From Paenibacillus hexagrammi (GTDB taxonomy: Bacteria > Bacillota > Bacilli > Paenibacillales > NBRC-103111): a stretch of DNA of 64,000 nucleotides. This document shows positions 54,145 to 63,177 of this stretch, piece by piece. Position 1 is the stretch's first letter; each line of letters begins with the position of its first letter. A model generated the notes under the pieces. That model made no database searches and was not told the origin of the DNA. It saw nothing but the letters and a program-made list of their open reading frames with translations. The position numbers were made by a program, and so were the translations under genes. The DNA lies in NCBI RefSeq assembly GCF_021513275.1, contig NZ_CP090978.1, positions 5,561,247 to 5,625,246 on the forward strand. Direction: 5' to 3'.

Positions 54145-54777
54145 TTACAGGTGCTGCATTGATTCATGTAGCTGCTTTGCATACGCGGTGATCTCGTTGT
54201 ATCGCCCTTCCTTCATCTTCGGAAGCGAAATCAGGCTGCCTCCGATGCCTACGCCGACAGCGCCGGCTTCCATATAAGCAGCTGCATTCTCCTTCGTGAT
54301 GCCGCCGACGGCAATCATCTCGATATGAGCTAGCGGTCCGCGCAGCTCCTTGATGTAACCCGGTCCCAGGCTGGAGCAGGGGAATACTTTAACCGCAAGT
54401 GCCCCGGCATGTACCGCTTGTACGATCTCCGTAGGCGTCATCGCCCCCGGAAGAGGCGGAACGTCCCGTGACAATGCGAGCCGGATGATATCTGCATCCA
54501 CATGAGGGGAAATCAGAAACTCCGCTCCCGCTTGAATCGCTTCCTCGGCCTGCTTGACGGTCAGGACTGTGCCTGCTCCAATCGACATGCGCTCCCCGTA
54601 AGCTTCGCGCATCTCATGAATGATAGGGAGGGCATCCGGCGTATTCAGCGTCACTTCCGCATAGCGAATGCCGCCTTCCGCAAGCGCGGCAAAGAGAGGC
54701 CTCGCCATGCCGGGCTCAATTCCTCGGACAATGGCGATTACCTTGGACAGCTTGAACTGCCTTAACCATTCCTGCAC
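54145..54777 (-). CDS. KDPG/KDPGal-type aldolase
   Basis: A 210-residue class I aldolase of the Eda/DgoA family. VIAIVRGIEPG, RYAEVTLNTPDA (catalytic Glu), SIGAGTVLTVKQAEEAI, AEFLISPHVD, LPGAMTPTEI and VKVFPCSS (Schiff-base Lys) are all present. It splits 2-keto-3-deoxy-6-phosphogalactonate into pyruvate and glyceraldehyde 3-phosphate if its partner kinase exists elsewhere. DgoA assignment rests on its position next to dgoD. Confidence 0.92.
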   Translation of the reverse strand: MQEWLRQFKLSKVIAIVRGIEPGMARPLFAALAEGGIRYAEVTLNTPDALPIIHEMREAYGERMSIGAGTVLTVKQAEEAIQAGAEFLISPHVDADIIRLALSRDVPPLPGAMTPTEIVQAVHAGALAVKVFPCSSLGPGYIKELRGPLAHIEMIAVGGITKENAAAYMEAGAVGVGIGGSLISLPKMKEGRYNEITAYAKQLHESMQHL

Positions 54778-54874
54778 AGCTTCGCCACCTTCCTGTTGCT
54801 CTTCTTGTTTCTCTTGTTGGTGATCTTGTTGTTAATCTTCTTGCTGCACTTCCTGTTACTCTTCCAGTTCCCCG

Positions 54875-56497
54875 CTACGCATACTGGTCACGGTATTCCT
54901 GCGGCGTCATGCCGTAATGCTTTTTGAAAGCATGATTAAAGGAATGCGGCCGCTGGTACCCAAGCTGCGTAGCGATTTCATAGATTTTATCCTGGCTGTG
55001 CTTCAGTAAATGGGCCGCTTTATCCATGCGCAGCCGATTTACGTAATCGCTCAGATTATCTCCCGTTTCCAGCTTATAGATTTTGGATACATACACCGGA
55101 TGGAGGTAGACATGATCCGCGATGGATTGCAGGGACACATCCGCTGCAAGATTCTGCTCGATAAACGATCGAATATCGTTAATCAGCGAGGTGCGACTGT
55201 CCTGCCGTTCCTGGTCCATGTCCTCCTTCATGCGCTGCAGCGCACGCTGCGACCATTCCCGGAGCTGGTTAACCGTGCGAAAAGGAATTCCCTCCGTCAT
55301 TTTGTCGTAATCGCTGCCAATGAGCTGATGCAGCTGCCGCCCGTTTTTATGGGCGATGTACGAGAATGCGGAGGCGACGGAGAAATACACCTCCAGCAAA
55401 AACTCCTGCGATTTCGAATACTTGGTCTCCATTTCATCGTAGATCAGTGACAGCTTCTCTGCCGTATCCTCCCAACGGGCGGCCTCCAGCAGGTGGTTCA
55501 GTGTCGGAGGCTCGTAAAGCCGCTGCAGAGCGGTAAGCTCCATCTGTGCCGGTTCGTCTCCAAGCCGCATGAACAGCTCATGTTCATTGCCGATTCGCTT
55601 GCGAATCGCGCTCAGCGAGCGCTGATACAGAGAGTTCAAATCGTGCGGAAACTTGCCCCAGCTGCTGACCAAGATTGAAATTTTGCCTTTCAAGTAGTTA
55701 TGAACCGCTGACTGCAGCACGGATGCCGTACGTTCCAGCCAGCCCATTCGCTCCTTGTCGGAAGACTCCCCGTCTTCCTTGGCCTTCATTACGAAAACCA
55801 AATAATCGTGTGCATCCTTCGTGTGCCAGCTATCGAATTTCTCCCCAAACAATTCTTCCACCATGTTGCTGATCGCGTACTCCATCAAAGAAAGACGGCT
55901 TAGATCATACTCCAGAAAGTCCGACTCCAGCCGGACCATCATCACGGCGATGGCATGCTCCTCATAATCCGTCAGCTCCAGCATGCGCATCTTGTCGCGG
56001 AGCGAGCTCTCTGACATGCTGCGGCCCTGAAGCAGGTCATGGAGTAGATTACCTCGCAGCAGGGGCAGGTTCTCCTTCAAGGTATACGTCAACCGCTGCC
56101 GGGATACCACTTCCTCCCACTCGAGCTGAAGCTTCTCCCGGACACGCCGTACAGCTGCGAGCAGATCCTCCTCCGTAACCGGCTTAAGCAGGTAATCTTC
56201 CGTTCCTTGAAGGATCGCTTCTTTGGCATAGTTGAAATCAGAGTAACCGGACAACAGAATGCACCTGGTTTTGGGGTATCGGCGTTTGATTTCACTGATT
56301 AATTGGAGACCCGACATCCCTGGCATTTGAATATCCGTAATGACGATATCGATGGATATCTGTTCAAGCAAATCTAACGCTTCTTGACCGGACATCGCTT
56401 TATGGACCTGCTCGACTCCAGCAGATGACCAGCTGATCGTTGTGCTTAACCGGTCTACGACATGAACTTCGTCATCCACAATTAAAAGTTGAATCAT
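54875..56497 (-). CDS. YesN/AraC-type response regulator
   Basis: A 540-residue regulator. The N-terminal receiver (LLIVDDEVHVVDRL; phospho-Asp in IDIVITDIQMPGMSG; LLKPVTEEDLLAAV) is joined by a long central region to a C-terminal AraC double HTH (VSLQSIADHVYLHPVYVSKI, KIYEIATQLGYQRPHSFNHA, FKKHYGMTPQEYR). Its ATG overlaps the kinase stop (ATGA). It likely activates this sugar-acid operon. Confidence 0.94.
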   Translation of the reverse strand: MIQLLIVDDEVHVVDRLSTTISWSSAGVEQVHKAMSGQEALDLLEQISIDIVITDIQMPGMSGLQLISEIKRRYPKTRCILLSGYSDFNYAKEAILQGTEDYLLKPVTEEDLLAAVRRVREKLQLEWEEVVSRQRLTYTLKENLPLLRGNLLHDLLQGRSMSESSLRDKMRMLELTDYEEHAIAVMMVRLESDFLEYDLSRLSLMEYAISNMVEELFGEKFDSWHTKDAHDYLVFVMKAKEDGESSDKERMGWLERTASVLQSAVHNYLKGKISILVSSWGKFPHDLNSLYQRSLSAIRKRIGNEHELFMRLGDEPAQMELTALQRLYEPPTLNHLLEAARWEDTAEKLSLIYDEMETKYSKSQEFLLEVYFSVASAFSYIAHKNGRQLHQLIGSDYDKMTEGIPFRTVNQLREWSQRALQRMKEDMDQERQDSRTSLINDIRSFIEQNLAADVSLQSIADHVYLHPVYVSKIYKLETGDNLSDYVNRLRMDKAAHLLKHSQDKIYEIATQLGYQRPHSFNHAFKKHYGMTPQEYRDQYA

Positions 56498-58248
56498 CCT
56501 TCGTCACCCTCCGCAGGCTGCTGTTGTTGAGGGGCGTGCCGGCTCCAGGTCAATATGGAGCGCATGCCTCCACTCTCTCCTAATTGGAAGGTAAGGCCGG
56601 AGCCTTCTCCGAATTGATAATACATGCGGCTGTGCACGTTCCAGGTTCCGCAGCCCACTTCATCGGTCATACTTGAACGCAGCTGCTTATGAAGCCGCTC
56701 CAAATCCTCCTTCGAAGCCCCGTCGCCGTTATCTTCGACAATCAGGCGGTTCCAGTCCGCATCCTGTTCTCCCGTAATCGTGATTCGATTCGCACGAGGA
56801 CTTCTCTCAATCCCATGTACAATAGCATTCTCTACAAGGGGCTGCAGAATCAGCCTTGGAATCCGTTCCTCCATCATCTCTTCCGGAACGGATATCTCGT
56901 AAGTGAGCCGGGTGATGCGAAGCGTCTGGATATTCAAGTAGTGACCTACCCATTCCACTTCTTCACGGAGAAGGACCATTTGATTTTCGACACGCGTCGT
57001 ATAACGGTAATAAGCTGCCAGACTTTGCGCCATAGCAACGACAGATTCCTTATCCTCCATCTCCGCCGAATTAATGATGAAGAACAGTGAATTGTATAAA
57101 AAATGCGGATGAATCTGCGATTGCAGCTGCTTCAGCGTCGCTTCCCGCGAACGTATTTTTTCCGCATAGACGTCTTCCACCAGCACTTGGATTCGCTGCG
57201 CCATTTCATTAAAACGCTGAATCAGGAAGTCAAATTCATTCTTCGCCCGATACGTGATCCGAGCTGATAGATCCCCCCGTTTGACCTTCTGCACGCTCTG
57301 GATCATTTTTATCAGAGGAATCTGCACATTCCGATACAGGAGGAACGAAGCCAGGATACTCATAACCAGAAGCAGCGCGGTAGCGCCATAGAACAGCTGC
57401 CTGGTTTTCGTAATCGGGGACAATATTTTTTGCAGCGGCACATAATCAATCAAATACCAGCCCAACTGATCCGACTTCACATAACTGATCAGGTACTGCT
57501 GACCCTGAATGTCGAGCTGCTCCTGACCGGAGGGAGGAAGACTTCTGCCTGAGAGCATCGTTCCGATCTCATCGCTAACGGCTGCTGCCGAAGAACTGTT
57601 CAGGATTGCTGTGCTCTGACCGTCGAATAAGAACGGATCGCTGCGCTTATCCTGCTTGTAGACATCCAGCAGCTGAATCAAATTTTGCGCGCTGAATCTG
57701 ACCTGATAGAGCACTCTCGCTTGATCCAAGTATTCAGCCCGGACGGGTTCACTGATCTCTCGATAAAACGAGCCAGAGCTCTTCTCATCGCCTGGAGACG
57801 CGTAATTCCATGTGCGATGAACCGGACTTTTCCACGGCCAAGTATCCGTTCCATTCACGAAAATACTCGAGGACAGCACCGTCTTCGCGTCAGGAATGAC
57901 AATCGTTAACTCGTTCACCCAACCATTAGACACGCTCTGCAGACTGAGCTTCTCCATAATCCGGGATTGCTCGCGGAGCATGTCGTAAGACGGATCCTCC
58001 CGGCGGTCGATGAACTCCCGAATATAAGGGTCACTGCCCAGAATAACGGGTGACATAGCCAAACGCTCCACGTTCGAATCTAATTGATGAAGAAAAAAAG
58101 AGAGCTGGTTCAGGTTCGAAGATTGTATCTGCTCCTGAATAACGTTATTCGTAATGCGGTTCGTGAAGCCGTACAGCGCTACGATGGGAATCAAGAGCAG
58201 GATCAAGAGCACGAGAATTTTGCTGAAAATATTTATCTTATAAGGCAC
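56494..58248 (-). CDS. YesM-type sensor histidine kinase
   Basis: A 584-residue kinase of the LytS/YesM (His_kinase) family. TM1 lies at ~10-30, an extracellular dCache-like region of ~250 residues follows, and TM2 lies at ~285-308. Then come HAMP, His_kinase (QSQIHPHFLYNSLFFI, phospho-His) and HATPase (LVENAIVHGIE, VEDNGDGA). It senses an extracellular signal, probably related to the transported sugar acid. Confidence 0.94.
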   Translation of the reverse strand: MPYKINIFSKILVLLILLLIPIVALYGFTNRITNNVIQEQIQSSNLNQLSFFLHQLDSNVERLAMSPVILGSDPYIREFIDRREDPSYDMLREQSRIMEKLSLQSVSNGWVNELTIVIPDAKTVLSSSIFVNGTDTWPWKSPVHRTWNYASPGDEKSSGSFYREISEPVRAEYLDQARVLYQVRFSAQNLIQLLDVYKQDKRSDPFLFDGQSTAILNSSSAAAVSDEIGTMLSGRSLPPSGQEQLDIQGQQYLISYVKSDQLGWYLIDYVPLQKILSPITKTRQLFYGATALLLVMSILASFLLYRNVQIPLIKMIQSVQKVKRGDLSARITYRAKNEFDFLIQRFNEMAQRIQVLVEDVYAEKIRSREATLKQLQSQIHPHFLYNSLFFIINSAEMEDKESVVAMAQSLAAYYRYTTRVENQMVLLREEVEWVGHYLNIQTLRITRLTYEISVPEEMMEERIPRLILQPLVENAIVHGIERSPRANRITITGEQDADWNRLIVEDNGDGASKEDLERLHKQLRSSMTDEVGCGTWNVHSRMYYQFGEGSGLTFQLGESGGMRSILTWSRHAPQQQQPAEGDEG

Positions 58249-58350
58249 TTGCCCATCACCTTTCCTGCTTCGGCTAACTTCAAACCTACTATACGAAAGA
58301 AGCCGCCCAAAAGAAAGCCAGCTTCCTGCGTATTTGTAGCTTATCCATAA

Positions 58351-59166
58351 TTAGCCTTTCACAGCACCGGCAGCTAATCCGCTGACAACATAACGCTGGG
58401 AGACAAGGGCAATGACGAGTACCGGCAGTGTAATGATGCAAGCCGCCGCCATGAGCGCTCCCCAATTAATTTCGGAGTAAGACATGAAGTTGAATACCGC
58501 GATCGGCAGTGTCTTCGTCTTATCACCGGCCAGAATGATGGAGAACATGAAGTTGTTCCATGAGAAAATGAAGGAAAGCAGCGACGACGTAATGACGCCC
58601 GGACCCGAGATCGGCATAATAATCCGCAGAAACACCTGATGGTGCGTACAACCGTCGATTAGTCCCGATTCCTCAATTTCCGTAGGCAGCGCCTCAAAGA
58701 AGGAGATCATAATCCAGATGATAAAAGGCAATCCGACTAGCATATGGCTAAGAATTAGTGCTGTATACGTGTCCACCAAGTGAATTTTGGAGAACAGGAT
58801 AAACCAAGGAATAAGGAACGTAATTCCCGGGATAATTCTCGCAACCAGAATAAGCAGACCTAGCTTTTGCAAATGATGTCTTGCGATGGCGTACGCCGCT
58901 GGCAAGCCCAGAATTAGAGATAACAATGTGGAGCCGAAGGCGACAATGAAGCTGTTCCAAATAAACTTCAGAAAATCGTACTCTTTAAATACACTCACGT
59001 AGTTGTGAAAGGTTGGCTTGAATACGAACAATTGATTCGTCGATAAAATTTGCGCCTGCGTCTTGAACGATGCAAGCAGCATCCAAATAAACGGGAAGGC
59101 AAATACAATTAACACCAGGAACGTAAGCAGCGTCTGCAGCAGGCTTCGGCCTTTATTCTTTTTCAT
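58351..59166 (-). CDS. ABC sugar permease (MalG type)
   Basis: A 271-residue inner permease with six membrane segments and the EAA motif (EESGLIDGCTHHQVFLRIIM, PISGPG) that docks the ATPase. It starts one base before the partner permease's end. Carbohydrate uptake family 1. Confidence 0.94.
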   Translation of the reverse strand: MKKNKGRSLLQTLLTFLVLIVFAFPFIWMLLASFKTQAQILSTNQLFVFKPTFHNYVSVFKEYDFLKFIWNSFIVAFGSTLLSLILGLPAAYAIARHHLQKLGLLILVARIIPGITFLIPWFILFSKIHLVDTYTALILSHMLVGLPFIIWIMISFFEALPTEIEESGLIDGCTHHQVFLRIIMPISGPGVITSSLLSFIFSWNNFMFSIILAGDKTKTLPIAVFNFMSYSEINWGALMAAACIITLPVLVIALVSQRYVVSGLAAGAVKG

Positions 59167-60045
59167 TTACGCTCCCTCCAGTCGTTTGCGCATCCAGATC
59201 ATAAATAAGGTCAAGCCCATAACCAGACCGAAGAATATAACTAATAACGAGGATGCCATGCCAAGCTTAAAGTATTGGAAACCCAGTACGTATCCATAAA
59301 GATTGAGTGTCTCGGAGGCAAAGTTAGGTCCTCCCTGCGTCGTCGCATAAATAATATCAAACGTCTTGAGCACGTCGATCAGGCGAAGCATCGCTGCAAC
59401 AATAATCGTCGGCTTAAGCAGCGGCAGCGTAATCGAAACGAACTTTCTCCAAGCACTCGCTCCGTCTACATCAGCGGCCTCATAAGGATCGCTAGGCAGT
59501 GTAGCCAGCCCCGCCATGATAATCAGCGCGATCATTGGCGTCCATTCCCATACATCTACGATGACCAAAGACGGAATGACTTGATTCGGTGAAGCCAGCC
59601 ACAGTTGAGGCTCAAGTCCCAAGGATTTCAGCATCATATTGGCAACGCCGATGGTAGGCTCATAGATAAGCATCCAGACAAGCCCCATTGCCACAGGAGT
59701 TGCTACCATGGGCAGCAGAAATACGGTTTTAACCAAATTCTTTCCTTTAAATTCTCTCGAAAGCAGAAGCGCGATACCGACTCCGAGCACGACTTCAAGG
59801 GCAAGTGCCAGAATTGTAAAATAAAATGTAGCTCCTGTCGCATGCCAGAAGCGTTCATCCTTCAGCAGCGCGATATAATTACTGAGTCCAACCCATGCTG
59901 GCGGCGTCGTAGCCGACATACTCCACTCATAGAAGCTGATTCTCACCGTGTAAATGATTGGAAACAGCATCATGAGCAGAACAAAGATTACGGCCGGCAG
60001 CGTGTAGATCCATTTTAAATTGCGGTTAAACCAACTATATTGCAT
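59167..60045 (-). CDS. ABC sugar permease (MalF type)
   Basis: A 292-residue permease from ATG 60045 (MQYSWFNRNLKWIYTLPAVI). Six membrane segments; EAA loop YEAADVDGASAWRKFVSITL, PLLKP. Partner of the following permease. No ATPase gene is in the operon, so a shared MsmK-type ATPase is likely. Confidence 0.94.
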   Translation of the reverse strand: MQYSWFNRNLKWIYTLPAVIFVLLMMLFPIIYTVRISFYEWSMSATTPPAWVGLSNYIALLKDERFWHATGATFYFTILALALEVVLGVGIALLLSREFKGKNLVKTVFLLPMVATPVAMGLVWMLIYEPTIGVANMMLKSLGLEPQLWLASPNQVIPSLVIVDVWEWTPMIALIIMAGLATLPSDPYEAADVDGASAWRKFVSITLPLLKPTIIVAAMLRLIDVLKTFDIIYATTQGGPNFASETLNLYGYVLGFQYFKLGMASSLLVIFFGLVMGLTLFMIWMRKRLEGA

Positions 60046-60143
60046 AACGGCAGGCTCCCTCCCCGATGTGTAAGTGGTCCCCTGGATGATCAAAAGGGCC
60101 AACGAGTGACCCTTTTGAGCGGGGAGTTCGATTACAATCTTTC

Positions 60144-61499
60144 TTACTTCGTTTTATCCTTATCCATAATGGCTTGCAGCGCTTCATTCGCTTTGTCAGC
60201 TACAGGCTGGATGTTGGTTTCGCCGGTCATCACCTTTTGTACGATTTCGCCTACAGCATCGCGAGCTTCGCCTACGCTGATTACTGTCGGACGGTCGTGG
60301 TCCACGCCGGCCTTAGCGCTTTCCTTAATAATTGGCACTAGCTCAGCCGGGAAGCCTGTTGTGCCTTCCGGATTATCCCAAACCGATGCACGGGCACCTG
60401 GGTTACCCTTTTGCTGTGTTTTCAGCACGGTGTCTTTGCTCGATGCCCACTGGATGAACGCCCATGCCGCATCTTTATTTGCCGACTTCGTGTTCATCGC
60501 AAGACCCCAAGAAGTGATACTGTATGGCTTGGAGCCTGCTTTACCGCTTGGGAACACTGCAAAGCCCACTTTATCCGCAACCTGAGATTTAGCAGGGTCT
60601 GTCAGGTTCTTGTAGAGCGAGTTCGCATCCGTCAAGAACGCTACTTTACCTTGTGCGAAAATACCGAACGCCTGCGGCCATGACATATTCAGTACGCCTG
60701 GAGGCGCGTAATCTTTCAGCAGAGTGCCGTAAGTTGTGAATGCCTTAATGGCTTCCGGCGTATTGATCACAGCTTTATCGCCATTCGTGAAGTCCGCTCC
60801 TTCTGAATACAGGAACGAGGAAACCTGTGTGACTAGCGGAGAACGCTGGCCCCTTGCAACAAATCCATACATCTCGTTCTTGGCGTCGTGCAGCTTCTTC
60901 ACAGCAGCTGTCAGCTCGTCGAGTGTTTTCGGCACCGGGATGCCTGCTTTTTCAAGCAAATCTTTGCGGTAGTACAGGATCTCCTGTTCCGTGATGATCG
61001 GAATGCCTGCCAGCTTCGAGTCTACGGTTGTTGAGCCGATCGCCGATTTGGAGAAATCGTTAAAATCGTAGTCCTTCGCTTTTTGTGCGTAATCGTCCAG
61101 CGGCTGCAACCAACCGTTCTTGTAAAACAGCTTGCCTTCTTGCAGCGGACGGTACATGAACACATCCGGCGTCGCCGAGCCCGACGTGAATTGTACGGTC
61201 AGCTTCTGTGTCAGTTGGTCTTCGAAGAAACTCTCCACGTTCACCTTGATGCCGGTTTCCTGCTCAAACTCAGGCAGCAGCGGCTTGATCGCATCCGCCC
61301 AAGGATGGTTGGCCGTTACCAATGAGATCGTCTTACCTGCGAAAGGCTTCGCGTTCGCCGTTGCTGCAGCCGTTGCCGTCGCCTGGCCTCCCTGATCCTT
61401 GCCCGCTTCGCTGCCTGAGCTTCCGCATCCGGCTAACATCGTCACGGTCATGATCGCTGTTGTGCTTACGCCTATCCATTGTTTCATTGTTCTTTTCAT
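60144..61499 (-). CDS. ABC sugar-binding lipoprotein
   Basis: A 451-residue extracellular solute-binding protein (SBP family 1). Signal peptide with lipobox MLAGC, then ISLVTANHPWADAIKPLLPE, FEQETGIKVNVESFFEDQLT and GKVAFLTDANSLYKN, typical of carbohydrate binders. It is the first gene of the operon. Ligand likely a galactonate-type sugar acid or oligosaccharide (inferred from dgoD). GGGAGG ribosome site. Confidence 0.94.
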   Translation of the reverse strand: MKRTMKQWIGVSTTAIMTVTMLAGCGSSGSEAGKDQGGQATATAAATANAKPFAGKTISLVTANHPWADAIKPLLPEFEQETGIKVNVESFFEDQLTQKLTVQFTSGSATPDVFMYRPLQEGKLFYKNGWLQPLDDYAQKAKDYDFNDFSKSAIGSTTVDSKLAGIPIITEQEILYYRKDLLEKAGIPVPKTLDELTAAVKKLHDAKNEMYGFVARGQRSPLVTQVSSFLYSEGADFTNGDKAVINTPEAIKAFTTYGTLLKDYAPPGVLNMSWPQAFGIFAQGKVAFLTDANSLYKNLTDPAKSQVADKVGFAVFPSGKAGSKPYSITSWGLAMNTKSANKDAAWAFIQWASSKDTVLKTQQKGNPGARASVWDNPEGTTGFPAELVPIIKESAKAGVDHDRPTVISVGEARDAVGEIVQKVMTGETNIQPVADKANEALQAIMDKDKTK

Positions 61500-61753
61500 C
61501 TTCTGTAGGACCTCCCAAGTACGTTGGAATGTGTTCTTTACACTTCTAAGAGTACTTGATTTTTAGGCTCTCCTGATATAACTAAGATTAAACATTAATA
61601 ACTACGCGTGAAGGGAATGGGGGTGGGGGATAACAATTGTCGATACTGACTTACTAGAGATCAAAGTTGGAGGGAAAGACAAATGAAGACCACTTGTAGG
61701 ATAGCTATCCCCCACTATTGTATAGCAATAGGTATAAAAAAATTGCCAGCCGA

Positions 61754-61818
61754 TATAATGGGAAATAAAAGACTTGCAGTTCGTTGGCAGTTTATCTTGC
61801 AGTTTATTGGCAGTTTAT
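61754..61818 (+). promoter_or_regulatory. -10 box and tandem 23-bp operator-like repeats
   Basis: TATAAT at 61754-61759 is followed by two abutting 23-bp copies (61773-61795 and 61796-61818, two mismatches). Each contains GCAGTT twice, so four GCAGTT(T/C)(A/G)T half-sites lie 11-12 bp apart. The position, just after the likely start of transcription and before the HTH gene, fits an autorepression site. Confidence 0.6.
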
Positions 61819-61847
61819 ATAGAATGGAGGTATACGAGGTGAAATAT

Positions 61848-62525
61848 ATGCTATTTACCGCAGAAGATAAAAGAGTATTTGTTGAAATTATTGAAGAAAC
61901 TTCCCATGATCGTTCAAAAGCCCAAGCATTGTTCAAAGTATTCTACAACATCGCCATGAAGTTCAATTCCCTATCTGCTGAGATGGCAGAAGAAGTATCC
62001 AAGCTGATGCAACTCGAGAAAAATAGCGAAGCATTAGCATTCCTATCGAAAAGTCTGCAAGAAGTAGGTGTAACGATTCTATCCATTGCCGAAGAAGATG
62101 AAACGGCACCGTCTTTCTCTACAGGGCAATTAGCAAAAATCTTTGGAGTTAGTATATCTACGATTAACAACTGGATTGATGCGAAGCGATTCGTTGGATT
62201 TAGTCGTGAAAAAAGAAATAAACAAGCTCGCATCAAAGGCTCTACCATCTGGATCTCCCCTACTGGAGAACATATGACGGTTGGTGAAGTTCACAAGCTC
62301 TACGAGGCTAATCAAAAACGATTATCAATGAAAAAAGAAGATGAAGGTCGAGTGGGTCACATTCGTTACCTGATTGATACGATCAATTTCTTCGAAAAAC
62401 GTTACAACGGTCCATTCGACAAAGTAGTTTCAGAAAAGGGGGATCCAAAAATGTCAGACGACATCATGTGGTCAAGAGAAGGAACAGAGTGGCGATCTTT
62501 GCTTCGGGAGATTAACGCTCTTTGA
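61848..62525 (+). CDS. HTH-domain protein, putative antitoxin
   Basis: About 225 residues from ATG 61848 (MLFTAEDKRVFVEIIEETSH; GAGGTG 6 bp upstream); GTG 61839 is also possible. The N-terminal ~100 residues are helical. The central part has a MerR/excisionase-type HTH (FSTGQLAKIFGVSISTINNW). The C-terminal ~70 residues are charged. It overlaps the toxin-like gene by 4 bp (TTGA). The tandem repeats upstream are a likely binding site. AT-rich, unlike its neighbours. Confidence 0.75.
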   Translation: MLFTAEDKRVFVEIIEETSHDRSKAQALFKVFYNIAMKFNSLSAEMAEEVSKLMQLEKNSEALAFLSKSLQEVGVTILSIAEEDETAPSFSTGQLAKIFGVSISTINNWIDAKRFVGFSREKRNKQARIKGSTIWISPTGEHMTVGEVHKLYEANQKRLSMKKEDEGRVGHIRYLIDTINFFEKRYNGPFDKVVSEKGDPKMSDDIMWSREGTEWRSLLREINAL

Positions 62526-62947
62526 TAGGCAATTCCGCTTCAAATTTAGAGCTATTAGAGAAAACGTTTAAAAATACCGCCATTCAAAGTATCCGTCACA
62601 CAGACAGCACAGGTAAGGCAAGCTCGGCATTCGCCCAACGAGCAACTTTAATGTTTACTGATGGCTCTAAACTGTACATAACAGAACAGCTTCGTGGTGG
62701 GAAAATATCCGAATTCCAATACGATTGGATTCATGGCGATGGAACCACAATACTAGCCAAGTACCATGCTGAACCTCATGATGATGTGGATTATCAGACG
62801 GAAACAGAGCCGTATCACGCTCACCCTCCTGAGCATGCAAAACTTACAAATCAAACTCGTTTTCCTAATCATGCGTACAATGATTTATTTGCAATTGTTG
62901 AGGGCATCTACTTGTTCCACCTTCTTCCGAACAAACCAAAGGTCTAA
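62522..62947 (+). CDS. TumE/DUF6516-like protein, putative toxin
   Basis: A 141-residue protein starting at TTG 62522. Motifs: DGSKLYITEQLRGGKISEFQ, YDWIHGDGTTILAKYHA, then TRFPNHAYNDLF. The YxWxxxDG...RYD/KYH...FPxH pattern resembles the TumE-type DUF6516 toxin family, small proteins paired with HTH antitoxins. Assignment is by motif only. It overlaps the HTH gene and is followed by a terminator, so the pair is a closed two-gene unit. Confidence 0.65.
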   Translation: MIGNSASNLELLEKTFKNTAIQSIRHTDSTGKASSAFAQRATLMFTDGSKLYITEQLRGGKISEFQYDWIHGDGTTILAKYHAEPHDDVDYQTETEPYHAHPPEHAKLTNQTRFPNHAYNDLFAIVEGIYLFHLLPNKPKV

Positions 62948-62952
62948 TAAAC

Positions 62953-62990
62953 AAAGAGAACGAAGCGCATCTTGCTTCGTTCTCTTTTGT
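62953..62990 (+). terminator. terminator of the toxin-antitoxin-like pair
   Basis: AAAGAGAACGAAGC and GCTTCGTTCTCTTT form a perfect 14-bp stem with a 7-nt loop, then TTGTTT. Confidence 0.93.
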
Positions 62991-63177
62991 TTAGCCTGAC
63001 TTACAGGTAGGATTCTTTCAATTTTTTTGAATCATCTGATTTTCGGACTAAATTTGTTTTGGGCAATTTGTAATGTTTACTTCTCAGTTCCTCCACCTTA
63101 GTTCTGATCGAATCGTAAAACTGATCTGTTACCTCTTTAGCTATCATGAGCACTGCCCAGCCAATATGTATTGCCTG

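Noticed and set aside
53251..54162. 303-residue plus-strand ORF opposite dgoD
   Set aside because: His/Arg-rich antisense reading of a high-GC gene; dgoD is near full-length and unmistakable.
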